A stretch of DNA of 64,000 nt from Drosophila miranda (GCF_003369915.1 NW_022881614.1:22422336-22486335); one strand, 5' to 3'; counted from the first letter of the stretch, positions 33,242-45,300 are shown. Numbers and translations: made by a program. The notes: generated by a model not told the origin, from the letters alone.

Positions 33242-35995
33242 ACATTATGCTGGAGCAGTTCCTGCAGCGCTATTGCTGCCTGTTCAACTCGATGTGCCCC
33301 TCCTGCAACCTGCCCATGCTTGGCCATGTGCGACGATATGTCCACTCGCTGGGCTGTGTCCATGTCTACCTCACCGAGGACCTGACGCGCTCCGACCCCA
33401 AAAGCATCTACTTCACCTCGTGGTGCAGCATCTGCAACGCCACCACGCCCACCGTTCCGCTCTCGGACTCGGCCAAGTGCCTCTCCCTGGCCAAATACCT
33501 GGAAATGCGCTTCCATGGGCACGCCTACAAGCGTCGGCCGCCGACAGATGGCGACCAGAGCAATCACTGCGAGCACTCGCTCCACCGCGACTATGTGCAC
33601 CACTTCAGCTTCCGGGGAGTAGGCGCCAAGTTCCAGTACACCCCTATCGAGGTTTGGGAGACGGATCTGCCGCCGCTGACCCTGCAGCTGGACCTGCCGA
33701 AGCCCTTTCTTGGCAGCCAGGTACAGGAAGAGATCAAGAACTTCTCAGTGCGCGGCCATGAGGTGTACACGCGGATCCACGAGCGGATCGCTGACCTGGC
33801 CAGCGAGGACGAGAACACTCCGCTTGTGCAAAATCTGACGACAATGCTGACCCACGACCAGTTTATTTTCAAGCAGAAGATTGAAATTGTGCACACGCTG
33901 CTGACGGAGCGTCGGGCCAACGCGTACGACATCAACGATGCCCTAGCCATGGCTCGGCGCTCCCTGGCCGAGAGCATTGAGCTGTGGGGCCCACGGCTGC
34001 TGGAGGTCGAGCTGGAGGCCCAGAAACTGTCTGCCAAGCAGGCGGTCGTCCATCACGTCGATGCGGGAACAGAAGAGCTGCGCCCGGAGCAGGCCCCAAC
34101 CAGTGCAGGCGATGACGGAAGCAGCAACAGCAGTAACGTCGCCCCTGTGGAGTGTCCTTCGGAGGACACAGAGCCGCCTGCTGGCAGCCAACCCGTGCCC
34201 GACAAGAAGTTCTCCATCGATCAGCTGCTGGCCTCCTCGGCGAGCGTGCACTCGGACAAAAAGTCCATAAGAAGCATCCTCACACAGCTGCTGCCCTCGA
34301 CCAATCAGGCCAATCCCCTGCAGTCGCCGTTTCTGTCCCAGGATCACCTCACCCTCCCCATGGGCTCTATTCCCATCCACGTGCGTGAGACCGATCTCAG
34401 CTCTGTGATCGCCTACAGCCTGACCTCGGCCGACTACCAGCGAGCCCTGGACGAAGCTTTTAGTAGCGTCGGTGGCGAGGCCCCAGCTGCAGGCCACTCT
34501 AGTCCGCAGCTCAAGCGGAAGGTGCCGCTACCAGAAGGCCTGAGTGATGCTGAAGAAAGCAGCCCCAATCTGTCGCGCACCTCTAGCAAAACCAGTGCGA
34601 CCCCAGGAGGAGCGGTTCCCGCCGCCGCCACCTCCAGCGAATCCGAGGAGAAGATAAAGGAGCGGAACAATACGCAGCCACAGTCACCGAGTCCACACGT
34701 CTCGCTGGCATTCAACGACAACGGGTGCCAGTTCCAGTGCAAGATCTATTTTGCGCGCGAGTTCGGGGGCATGCGAGCCAAGAGCCTGCAGCCGCCGAAG
34801 CTGGACAGATCGCTGTACCGCAAGCTGGAGAAGAGCAAGATGCGCGAGGAGCTGAGAATCTCACAAAGTCGAACGGGCTCCGAAATGGAGCTGGTGCGCA
34901 AACCCAGCGACGTCAGTGGTGGACCGCCTCTGCCTCGAACCTCGGAAGAGCATGCGACGGACATGGAGGAGGAGTCGCGCATCGCCCTGGCCCGCAGCCT
35001 GTGCAACAGTGTCCAGTGGGAGGCACGCGGCGGCAAGTCCGGATCGCGTTTCTGCAAGACGCTGGGTAAGGTTTTTCTATGCCGCACCAAAAAAGGCATT
35101 TGCCCATTATATTTGGATTTCTGCAGATGATCGTTTCGTGCTCAAGGAGATGAACTCGAAGGACATTACCATCTTCGAGCCCTTTGCCCCAAAGTACTTT
35201 GAGTACATTGATAAGTGCCAGCAGCTGCAGCTGCCCACGCTGCTGGCCAAGATCTTTGGCGTTTTCAAATTCAGCGTAAAGAAGAAGTAGTAAGTTCCAC
35301 AGACTTGCATCTCCAAATGGCCTTTGACTAATGCGCAATTCTTTATCCTATCTTTTGTCAGCTCCTTTGTGGAACGTTCTGTGATGGTCATGGAAAATCT
35401 GTTCTATGGCTGTGAAATTTCCAACAAATTCGACCTTAAGGGCTCTGAGCGGAATCGACTGGTGGACCCAACCAATCAACAAGGCGAGATTGTGCTGCTG
35501 GATGAGAATCTGGTCCAGAGTGAGTACCCTCCCATGGCAGCCTCTTAACACATGATCTGATCATCATCTGATTCCCTTCTTAGTGTCCTGGTCGAAGCCT
35601 CTCTAAGTGCTGTCCCACAGCAAAACCGTGCTAAGAAATGCCATTCAGCGGGACTCCTCGTTCCTAGAAAGAAATGGCGTCATGGACTACTCCCTGCTAG
35701 TGGGCTTGGAGAAGAAGAACAGCCTCTTGGTTCTGGGCATCATAGGTGAGCATTCAAAGGCAATTGACATCGTCTACATGGGATGCTTACATTTAATTCG
35801 TTTGCAAACTACATACGAACCTTCACATTGGACAAACGAGTAGAGTCGATCATCAAGCAGTCCGGTCTGCTCGGCGGCAAGGGCAAAGATCCCACGGTGG
35901 TATCGCCAGAGCGCTATAAGCAGCGCTTCATTGATGCCATGGATCGGTACTTCCTCACTGTGCCCGATCGCTGGGAGCGTCTCTCCAAGGTCTGA
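33242..35995 (+). pseudogene. fab1: fab1, 3' part: lipid kinase domain with nonsense and splice defects
   Basis: Continuation of the exon broken at 21977. Exons: 33242-35065, 35127-35289, 35362-35519, 35584-35745, 35808-35995 (TGA). The first is a Cys-rich and linker region (CPSCNLPMLGH, CSICNATTPT) reading into the kinase start (FREFGGMRAKSL). Kinase motifs: KFDLKGSERNRL, MDYSLLVGLEKKN, YIRTFTLDKRVES, RYKQRFIDAMDRYF. Defects: TAA at 35604-35606 just after SWSKPL, and the acceptor before the last exon reads TTTGCAA (35801-35807) where AG is expected. No frameshift was seen in 33242-35065. The protein end matches the family end, so the gene is complete in extent but dead by coding defects. Confidence 0.92.
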
Positions 35996-36037
35996 CTTCA
36001 CACCCCTCACACACAGTTATTATAGATGTAGACGCAA

Positions 36038-36043
36038 AATAAA
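36038..36043 (+). terminator. fab1 poly(A) signal AATAAA
   Basis: AATAAA lies 43 nt after the fab1 stop, in a suitable place for 3' end formation. Confidence 0.6.
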
Positions 36044-37394
36044 GTAGACGCCACACAGCTCCACAATCCACAGTCAATCTTCATTGCCACTCAGGGGCGA
36101 AAGCGTTTCCGACTCAGCAATTGAATTGATTTGGCCTTGACCTGCATCCGCCGCGGGTGGGCGCTATGGCCGGAAGCCATAGCTACTCATGATAATTGAA
36201 AGCCATGTACGATATACGTGGGTGTAGGGGAACTGGCGACCAAGTTGCGTGCCTGGCCCAAAAGGAAAGGAAATTATTATCATGATGGAAACCACGTCGC
36301 GAATGAAATCGTTGACGCGAGTAAATCAGGCAAATGTGTGCCTCTTTAGGGCATAAACACGGTTTCATTATCGAGGCGTCACAGCTGCTCTGACATGGCC
36401 CAAAACTGGGTTAAGAGAATCCCCTCGCGTCTGACAGGTAGCGCTAGGAATTGAAAACAAAATCAAAACTCAAATTCATATTCAAGTCAACTGCAGCTGG
36501 CGACTGGGAGAGGGAGTGCCATGGAATTTTAGGGCGGAGACAGCTACAAACTGCTCGATTGCACGTAATAACACTTGGAGTCAAGCCCGTTCAACATGCA
36601 GAACGCTGCAGTGGCGTATTCCGACTACGAGATACCCGCTGCTCAGATTGATTTTTTGTTCTGATTGAAATTTTAAAAGCAATTATCATTTTAAATTTCG
36701 CTGAAAAAGCAAACGCAATTGGAATACCCGTGCCATTTGGCACATTTGTCAATTATCAGTGGATAATTACCATCTACAAATTATGGGTACCATGGGGTCA
36801 AAGGCTATGGTATCGGATATACTTCCTTCTGCTTTTCATTACTATTATTCTCTGAGAGGCTATAAAGGCTATATATAAGCCTAAAATGAAATTCTTTATT
36901 TTATTTGCTTTTATTATTTCGCACTAGTCGCGACCCAATCCCAACCCATCCCGTACCCCAATCCTATTCATTCCGCGTGCCAGTCGAAAAACAAAAGTGA
37001 CACCTTAAGTCAGTCGCCGTGGTACAAGCGTTTGGCTTGGGCCCCCCCATCTTCAGGCAGGAGCCCCTTTTGAAGTAGGCGTGCGAAAAACGGTCTAACT
37101 CTTGGTGGCGCACATTTCCACATTTAAGTTGGGATTTACGATCTGAGCGGTCAAGTTGTGGTTCGACGAGCTGCGCTTGAATGGCGGCGTTTGCGGTTCA
37201 GCTCGGTTCAGCTCGGTTCGGCATGGTTAGGGGCAGCAGCTGTGGCTGTGGTCTGCCACTGGTCGCGTCCGTGGTGTGCAGACCCCGCAGTGTGCTTAAA
37301 ACTGTTTCATTAAAGTGCAAACTCAATTAATGTGTTCAATTAAAGAGCAGTCTGTAGAAACCATTCCCCCAAAATCCCGCAAAACGAAGCAACC
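36044..37394. other. host intergenic DNA between fab1 and the next gene
   Basis: No ORF with recognisable features. The stretch 36880-37390 changes from AT-rich to mixed composition and includes repeated AGCTCGGTTC blocks (37200-37220). It probably holds the promoter and 5' UTR of the gene beginning at 37395. Confidence 0.4.
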
Positions 37395-37429
37395 ATGGCA
37401 TTAGCTTATGACTGGAAAAGCAACGACGG
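37395..37429 (+). CDS. candidate first coding exon of an unidentified host gene
   Basis: An ATG in a good context (CAACCATGG) opens a short frame (MALAYDWKSND) that meets a consensus splice donor GG^GTAAGG at 37430. The frame stops right after the donor, as expected for a spliced exon. A host-like exon on the same strand follows at 63851, and the DNA between is mostly inserted elements. I do not recognise the gene. Confidence 0.4.
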
Positions 37430-38702
37430 GTAAGGAGATGCCGGGAAGACCGGATAGAGCTCCCTGCTGCGCTTCTGCTTAGGAATACCGGGCACAGTCA
37501 GAATCGTGGTTCATGGGATATCATTAAAGGATATGTCGTGGTCCGGTTGCCTGGAGTCAACTCGACCTTGGCGTTCATGTCTTGTTGATGGTTAGCATAA
37601 TGGTGCATTCTTGTTTATTGCATTACGTATACGCCCGGTGGCGTGACTGGCGTTTGTAACAGCAATTAAAACGTCATAAATCTGCAACTGTAATTATGTG
37701 TGTGGTGTGTGTCGGACCGAACCGAACCCTACCGTCCTGGGTAAACCGTGGAATGGGGCACAAGGTTAGCCAACACTGATTAGCATATTTAAATGGGTTG
37801 CCGCCACTGCTGGCGCGATTAAAAATAGCCAAAGGTCATTTAGCATTGTCAAGATTAGTCGGCAACCTCAAGCACGACTGGCGCCCCTTTCCTTTAAGTA
37901 GTCATCGTCTTTTGGCCCAGCGTCGGGCGGAATTGGGTCAGACCCAGCTCGACATGATTTGCTCGCCTCCCCAGCCCTTTAATGCTTCTGTCTGTTTCCG
38001 TTTCTGTTTCGGCCGAGAGTCAGTCAGGCAGGCATGCAGGCAAATTCACAGGCAGCTCCCTCGCCATTCAGAGTTCCAGACATGCAACACAATTTGAGGT
38101 AAAGAATATGAAACATTTTGGCAGCCATCAATTACCGCCATTAGCCTGGCATATTTTCACACGCTCGAGCAGCGACCAGACTCTTTTAGATTCCCAGAAT
38201 ATATGTATTAAGAACTTCAAAGGCAACAGGTGCTTTGCGGTCACATATACCCCAGGCCCAAGCCGGTGGCCCGGCCATATATTGCGCGAGTTCACCATTC
38301 ACCGGATTGGAAATATCGTGTGTATGTGTGTTTGTTTGGGGGCGTTGTCAGGGATAACACCATACCATACCCAGTCGTCGTTCTATTGATTGACATCGAT
38401 TGGGATGTGGCTTGGGTGTGGACTCTTGGCACGGGTGCGACTGCTCCAGTCAAATCAAATAGACAATTTTCCAATTTGCAGCAATTTCTCATGCATATTC
38501 CGTATTCGTTCAGTTTTGTTTTCATACAAGTGTGTTTTTGTATGCCTAGCAACATTGGCATGGCACGCCATGGTATGCGTATGGGTGGTGATGGCAAAAT
38601 GGAAATGGCTTCACTGGGTAGACTCTTAGCTGTGACTCCGACATTGCAATTATTGTTCCTCCGCGTGGAGAGGGAAGGCATTAGGTGCCCCCATTATTAA
38701 GG
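37430..38702 (+). other. probable host intron sequence
   Basis: Non-coding, moderately AT-rich DNA with no element signature, ending where the left LTR of the next gypsy-like element begins. If the exon at 37395 is real, this is the start of its first intron. Confidence 0.4.
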
Positions 38703-39544
38703 GTACCTATTCCAGGCTGAGGTAAGCTCAGTCCCGTCCAGGGGTCAATCCACAAGAAATTTGTAGAAATGTGATGGAACCTTAAGGGCGGCGTCAGGGG
38801 GCGGCCCGTCGTAGAGAGGTGGATCGGGGCTAGAATGGGCGTCGGTCGTCGTGTATACGAAACGACTGTGTGGACTCGGGGTGGGGTGACGTCGGTGCCT
38901 CGGCTAATTGGGGTGAACTTACGCAGTCGGGTGTTTTTACTTTGGTAATTCGACACTTTATTGTAATTCTTAGCAGTTTAAATGAACTTATTTTAATTGG
39001 GCGCCGATGTCTTCTGGTGAGTTCCGGGTACCGCGTCTGTACTCCGGGCCGGGTCTCTGCGTAAGTTTTGGTACCACGACCGTACTGTGAGCCGGATCTC
39101 TGCGTAAGTTTTGGTACCACGACCGTACTGTGAGCCGGATCTCTGCGTAAGTCCTGGTACCACGACCGTACTGTGAGCCGGATCTCTGCGTAAGTCGCTC
39201 TTTTGTTCTCGTCGCCGTCTTTTTATAGGCCCGTATTGCTGGGTCGGCGGGTTTGACAAATGCACTTCCGCGTCGGGGTGCACTTTGCCGTTCTTGGTGA
39301 TCGTCGCAGATTTTCACGGCGTCGATTTTCCTCCGTCGATGAACCCGGAAGACCGAACTTGGCCGATGACTTGGCCTGGAGTAGGGAAAGTTCGCGTGAC
39401 CTGATGTCTTTGGTCATCGTTATGGAGTTGGCGCGTGTTGATCGGTGGTTGCTTGCGGAGGGGGCGCTGGTTGTGGGGTGCGGTGCGATGCGCTCATTAT
39501 AGGTCGGGGGACGGATTGTATCGAACCCTTTTAGGTTCGTTACA
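38703..39544 (-). repeat. 3' LTR with 43-bp tandem repeats
   Basis: 842 bp. The plus-strand left edge starts at GTACC where the other LTR has TGTGATGTACC, so the outer six bases are lost or replaced. Three 43-bp units (GTAAGTTTTGGTACCACGAC and onward) lie at about 39060-39188. The purine tract GAAGAAAGGGGAGGG (minus) adjoins the LTR at 39545-39560. Confidence 0.88.
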
Positions 39545-39902
39545 CCCTCCCCTTTCTTCCCCGGCGAGAGCTACGAGGACTCGTGGGTCGGGCTCTTGTG
39601 GTTTCTTCTGTGGTCTGCGTTGGGGCTTCCGCGTTCTCTTCGCTTCGTCAGTAGGTTTGTGGGGCGCGCGGTCGTGAGCGTTACGTTACTTCTCTCGCTG
39701 GCGTCAGCGCTGTTCGATTAATTGGTGGTCGCGCGGTTCGCTGCGCTTGCATTCTCGGCGGTATTATGACATCGGGCTCGTTTTTTGCCGGTACTGTCTT
39801 TGGCCGGGTGTCCCGGGTTTTGCTGACTCAGCGGTGCCGTGGTTGGGGCGTCGGGTTGAGGTCTCGTTGCTTTCTTCGTCGATGTCAGCATTCTCGAGTA
39901 GG

Positions 39903-41865
39903 TCAGTGGGTTCTTCGGACTCGTGATCGTGGATTTCCCTCAGGTCGTTGATATTTGCGGTTTTGTGTTTCCGGCTTTCGCAGTGTTGTAATTTGGCGAT
40001 GTTTGGCGATGGAAAACTCTTGACCCGGTAGGGGCCGTCGAACTTCGGAGCTAGCTTTGCCGCAAAGCCTTCGGCGGCGTTTGAGAGGTGGTGTTGGCGT
40101 AGTAGTACCAGTGATCCGACGGCGGGGCGCCATAGTCGCCGGCGGAGGTTGTAATGTCTCCCTTGTTCTTGACTGGCTCTCTGGATGTTGTTCCGGACGA
40201 TGGCGAATACTTCTTTCAGCCTCGTCGCTTTGCTGGTGGCCGTCTCTGGCGTACTTCCTGTCCCGGGCGTGACTTCGTCGTAGAGGGCGCCGGGGAGTCG
40301 GGGCTCTTCCTTGCAGGAGGAAGGCGGGGCTGAAACCGGTCGTCTCGGAGACGCTGGAGTTGATCGCCAATGTCATCTCGGGTAGGAGCTCGTCCCATGT
40401 ATTCTGGTGGTCGTCGACGAACTGGGCGATCATCGTTTTCACAGTCTGATTGGCTCTCTCCGTCGGGCTGTGTGTTGCAGCTCCACGCCTGCGCTTCGCA
40501 TGAATGTTCTGAACGATCGGCTGGAGACCTGGGTCCCGTTGTCGCAGACGAATAGTTTTAGCACGCCGAAGCTGCTCAGTATTCGTTCTCTGAAGGCTCG
40601 TTCGAGGTTCGCTGTTGTCGCTTTCTTAAGGGGTACCAGTTCGACCCACTTGGATAAAGTGTCGAAGAATACCAGTAAGATGGTGTTCCCGTGCTTGGAC
40701 CGTGGTAATGGTCCGACGAAGTCGGCACACAGGGTGGCGCATAGTTTCCACGGTATGTGGTCGTCGTCGTCGGCTCCGTGTCCTAGGTAGCGGTATAGCT
40801 GCCCATTTTCGTACGTGTAGTCTGGGTTCTTCTGGGGTTCGTCTTGGACTTGTTGGATCCTTTGTTTAAGCCAGGTGCATGGTGTGTCGTCTTCCTCAAT
40901 GCGGGAGAGGGTCTCCAGTGGTTGTCTTGACAGTGCGTCTGCGACTACGTTCTGGTTGCCGGCCCGATAGTGCACGTCGTATTGGTATTGCTGTAGTTCG
41001 GCCACTTTAGTGCGAGATGATCGGTTATGACGTCGAATCGGTAGCCTTCGAGATAGCATCGCAGTTTTCGGATCGCCCAGATGACGGCGAGGCATTCCTT
41101 GTCGGTGGCCGAGTAGTTTTCTTCTGCCTTGTTGAGGCGTCGACTGACGTATGCAATGACCCGCTCTTTCCCTTCGATCTCTTGGGTGAGGACCGCGCCT
41201 ACTCCCAGGTTGCTTGCGTCCGTCTGCAGGGAAAATTTGACGTTAAAGTCTGGGCAGGCGAGTACCGGTGCGGTGGTGAGCAGTGTTTTCAGCTCGTCGA
41301 AGGCGTCTTGTTGTTCTTGACCCCATGTCCATGCTTTCCCTTTCTTCAGCAGCAGTGAAATTGGTTGGACTACGGTGGCAAAGTTTGGGACAAATCTGCG
41401 GTACCACCCGGCCATGCCTACGCATTGTCGTAGCTCCTTCAGGTTGGTCGGTGGCCTCAGATCCTTTACGGCTGCGATTTTGTCGGGGTCCGTGTGGATA
41501 CCTTCTTCGCTGATCATGTGGCCCAGGTATTTTATCCGGCGTTGGAAGAAGGCACACTTGTCCGTGTTGACCCGTAGGTTTGCCTTCCGCAGTCGTGCGA
41601 AGACTTCTGTCACGTTGTTCAGGTATTCCTGGAAGCTTTTCCCGACGATGACGATGTCGGCGAGATATGCGAACGCGAATGGTTCCATGTCTGCGCCGAT
41701 AACGGCGTCGAGGGTCCGTTGAAACGTGGCTCCCGCGGAGTGTAAGCCGAAAGGCATTACTTTCCATTGGTATAATCCTCGGCCGGGTATCGTGAATGCC
41801 GTGGCTTCCCGGCTGTCGCGGGCCATTGGTATCTGCCAATACCCGTTTTTATACCCGATACTCAA
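39903..41865 (-). pseudogene. RT, RNase H and integrase of gypsy-like element
   Basis: The 41865 frame gives RT (GYWQIPMARDSREATAF, MPFGLHSAGATFQ) and RNase H (LQTDASNLGVGAVL, FDVITDHLALKW). The active-site block reads FAYLADIVIVG, where gypsy-group enzymes have YLDD, so one catalytic Asp is Ala (GCC). After ALKW the frame shifts. The 41095 frame gives the RNase H end (NVVADALSRQPLE) and integrase (CADFVGPLPRSKHGN, VCDNGTQ), but it passes from IPWKLC directly to ATLCADF, so the HHCC zinc domain is deleted. A further frameshift near 40440 separates the Glu-bearing segment (39903-40442 frame). Confidence 0.85.
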
Positions 41866-42970
41866 AATGAGTATTGGGGTATATTAGATTTGTGGTAAGT
41901 CGAAGTGTGTAACGTCCAGAAGGAATCGTTTCCGACCCCGTAAAGTATATATATTCTTGATCAGCATCAATAGCCGAGTCGATTGAGCCCTGTCTGTCTG
42001 TCCGTCTGTCCGTCTGTCCGTCCGTCCGTCCGTCCGTCTGTCCGTCCCCTTCAGCGCCTAGTGCTCAAAGACTATAAAAGCTAGAGAAACGATGTTTTGG
42101 ATCCAGACTTCTGTGATATGTCACTGCTACAAAAATATTTCAAAACTTCGCCCCGCGCACTTCCGCCCCCACAAAGGACGAAAATCTGTGGCATCCACAT
42201 TTTTAACGATACGATAAAACCAAAAACGCAGAATCGTAGAGGATGACTATATGTTCTAGAGTGTAAAATCTCAACCAGATCGTATAATTATTATAGCCAG
42301 AATCAAGAAAACAATTTCATTCTTTCTCGCTCTGTCTCTCTCTAACACACAGGTTGCATGGTCGGTTTTGGCAATTGCAAAATATGAGTTCAAGGATCTC
42401 AGAACCTATAAGAGCCAGAGCAACCAAATTTGGTATCCACACTCCTGTGATATCGGACCTTGACCGTTTCGTGTCCAAATTTCACCACACCCCCTTCCGC
42501 CCCCGCATAGGACGAAAATCTGGGGCATCCACAAATCTTAGAGACTATTAAGGCTAGAGTAACCAAATTTGGTATCCGGACTTCTGTTAGATCTCACTAT
42601 AAAACGTATATCTCAGAATTTCGGCCCACCCCCTTCCGCCCCCACAAAAGACGAAAATCTGTTGCATCCACAATATTGCACATTCGATAAAACTAAAAAC
42701 GCAGAATCATAGATAGTGACCATATCTATCATATTGCTGAATCTGGATCAGATCGGATCATTTTTGTAGCCAAAAGCAAGAAATCAATTTGCAGTGGCTA
42801 CGCAGCGCCCGACGTCACGCTCAGACTGATTTTCTGTCTCTCTCGCACGCACTCTTTGTCGTGTCGTTTAATATTAGCGGCGTCTGCCGGAGGAGAGCCA
42901 TACTGACTTAGTATCGGGTATAACTGTAGAGTTGCGGTGTCCGCAGCAACTCACAACGTTCCCCCTCGTT
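41846..42970 (+). repeat. DINE-1/ISY element, copy 4
   Basis: About 1.12 kb, full-length, between two RT segments of the gypsy-like element. Microsatellite at 41990-42050. It adds the NEGERCELL tail to the RT frame. Confidence 0.93.
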
Positions 42971-44386
42971 CAGGTCTAGGGTCGTGATGAAGTGGGCATT
43001 TCGGAGTCGCTCTAGTATGTAGTTGATCCTGGGTAGCGGGTACGCGTCCGGGATGGAATGCTCTTTTAGCTGCCGATAATCTACACACATGCGCCATCTC
43101 CCGTCCTTTTTGCGGGCCAGGACGATTGGCGCGCTGTGGGGGCTCCGAGATGGTTCGATTAGGTCCTCGGCTATCAGTTGGTCGACCTGTTCATCGATGA
43201 TCCGCCGCATGGCTGGATTTTTCGGCAACAGCCCACGGTGCGCGTTCCGCGCCTGCCTTCCCAACAGAAGAGGATCGATGGGTTGGTGCAGTCGCGAGAA
43301 ACATGTCCAGCTTCTCCGCAGCGTCGACCGGCTGCGCGTGGGTTGGCGATGGGTGTGGTGATCATTCGATGTGCCGTTTCCTGTGCTGGAGCGCCGGCCT
43401 GGTGCGGCTTCCTTGCGGGTTCCGAGGTGTTCCAGTGAGGCCTTCGGAATTGGGCCCGATTCGTCCCGCTTTCGTTTTGTTGTGCCGTTGGCCGCGTGTA
43501 CCTGGGTGGTTGTCGAGGGGGGATGAGGGTCGCTGGTACGTTTCGTTCCGGGATACTCTCGAACTCTGTGGCCAACATTGTTAATTGCGTCAGACTTCTC
43601 AGTTCGTGCCTTCGCACGTACAGCTGGTACGCCGGGAGGGTGTTGTCATAGATCCGGCTAAGTTCCTTGGCTTCGTCGTACCCGGCGTGGTGCATGAGCA
43701 ACCGGAGCGCGATGATGAAGTCCTTGAACGGTTCGCCCACCGCTTGTTTGCGGTCCCTGATCTGGTCTTCCAATTGCTCGAAGTACCGGGGAGGCAGGAA
43801 AAAGGCGAGGAGCTCTGCCATGGCTCGCGGCGCGTAGTTCATGTCTACACCGTACTTCCTCACTTTCGGATCCGTTCCGCCATCTGTGCGGCGTGACTGT
43901 AGTAATGACCGTCCGTGGGGCCATTTCATCCTGCTGTCGGCAAGATCCTTCTCATGGGCGAAGACCTTGGCTCCGGGGGCGGGGGCTTCGGTAGATCTTC
44001 GACGGTTATCGATGTCGGTGAGGTGCTGGCTTTGCCCACCATGACTCCTGGAACTTGTAGGCTGAGTTTGGGGTCCGTCTTTCGCTTCTCTGTTAGTGCT
44101 GAGATGTCTGGCTGGGCGATCTGGCTCGTCCTGGCGATCTGGCGTACTGCCGCTCGAGCTCTGCCAACCTGACCCAGGCATCGTGTTCGAGGGGCCCGGC
44201 GACTAGTTCGGCGAAATTTCTCCGCAAATCTTCCACGTTACCCTCGCGGCTGAATCCGAATTCCTCCGCGAAGGACTCCAGCTCCTCTCGGCGGCGTTCG
44301 TGTATCCAGCCGGTACTCACCCCTGGGTTGGCGACGAATTCCCCAGGGTAATACCCACTGGGCTGTTCCTCTGTATGGGATTCCAT
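42971..44386 (-). pseudogene. gag and start of RT of gypsy-like element, protease deleted
   Basis: Gag frames at 44386 and 44181 read an N-terminal region (WIHERRREELESFAEEFGFS) and a capsid region (PPRYFEQLEDQIRDRKQAVG), then one CCHC knuckle (CGEAGHVSRDC). Just after the knuckle (near 43270) the sequence passes in another frame into RT (RRIIDEQVDQLIAEDLIEPS, CVDYRQLKEHSIPDAYPLP). The protease region expected between is absent, so a deletion of a few hundred bases or more is inferred. The RT continues across ISY copy 4. Confidence 0.8.
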
Positions 44387-44565
44387 CGCTTCGATTGTTA
44401 CTCGAGTTGGCTGTTTCGCTGGGCTTGCGCTTTTCCTTCACTAGGGCACTGTGTCGAGCTTCGCGGGGTTTTCGCGGGTCGGGGTTTTCTTTGAGTCGTT
44501 TTCTTTTGTTCTTCTCTAGTGGCCGTGGGGTTTTATTCCACAAACCCTCGCTGACGTTCCCTTGG

Positions 44566-44584
44566 GTCCCTGCTCGGGCGCCAC
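44566..44584 (-). other. primer-binding site, tRNA-Lys(UUU)-type
   Basis: On the minus strand TGGCGCCCGAGCAGGGAC follows the LTR after two bases. It differs by one base from the complement of the 3' end of tRNA-Lys(UUU). Confidence 0.75.
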
Positions 44585-44585
44585 T

Positions 44586-45300
44586 TGTGATGTACCTATT
44601 CCAGGCTGAGGTAAGCTCAGTCCCGTCCAGGGGTCAATCCACAAGAAATTTGTAGAAATGTGATGGAACCTTAAGGGCGGCGTCAGGGGGCGGCCCGTCG
44701 TAGAGAGGTGGATCGGGGCTAGAATGGGCGTCGGTCGTCGTGTATACGAAACGACTGTGTGGACTCGGGGTGGGGTGACGTCGGTGCCTCGGCTAATTGG
44801 GGTGAACTTACGCAGTCGGGTGTTTTTACTTTGGTAATTCGACACTTTATTGTAATTCTTAGCGGTTTAAATGAACTTATTTTAATTGGGCGCCGATGTC
44901 TTCTGGTGAGTTCCGGGTACCGCGTCTGTACTCCGGGCCGGGTCTCTGCGTCGCTCTTTTGTTCTCGTCGCCGTCTTTTTATAGGCCCGTATTGCTGGGT
45001 CGGCGGGTTTGACAAATGCACTTCTGCGTCGGGGTGCACTTTGCCGTTCTTGGTGATCGTCGCAGATTTTCACGGCGTCGACTTTCCTCCGTCGATGAAC
45101 CCGGAAGACCGAACTTGGCCGATGACTTGTCCTGGAGTAGGGAAAGTTCGCGTGACCTGATGTCTTTGGTCATCGTTATGGAGTTGGCGCGTGTTGATCG
45201 GTGGTTGCTTGCGGAGGGGGCGCTGGTTGTGGGGTGCGGTGCGATGCGCTCATTATAGGTCGGGGGACGGATTGTATCGAACCCTTTTAGGTTCATTACA
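44586..45300 (-). repeat. 5' LTR without 43-bp repeats
   Basis: 715 bp, starting TGTGATGTACC and ending TTACA on the plus strand. It matches the left LTR but has GGTCTCTGCGTCGCTC where that LTR has three tandem 43-bp units. The Maverick target duplication begins at the next base. Confidence 0.9.

Larger units (their letters stand above)
38703..45300 (-). mobile_element. decayed gypsy-like LTR retrotransposon with ISY insertion
   Basis: LTR copies at 38703-39544 and 44586-45300. Minus-strand order: LTR, tRNA-Lys(UUU)-type primer site, gag, RT, RNase H, integrase, purine tract, LTR. Protease and the integrase zinc domain are missing through deletions, RT carries a catalytic substitution, and several frameshifts are present. 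ISY copy 4 lies in the RT. No target duplication is visible: the left LTR lacks its outermost bases and the right flank is the Maverick target site. Confidence 0.88.

Noticed and set aside
43089..44172. Plus-strand ORFs opposite the gypsy-like gag
   Set aside because: GC-rich antisense shadows of gag and RT.
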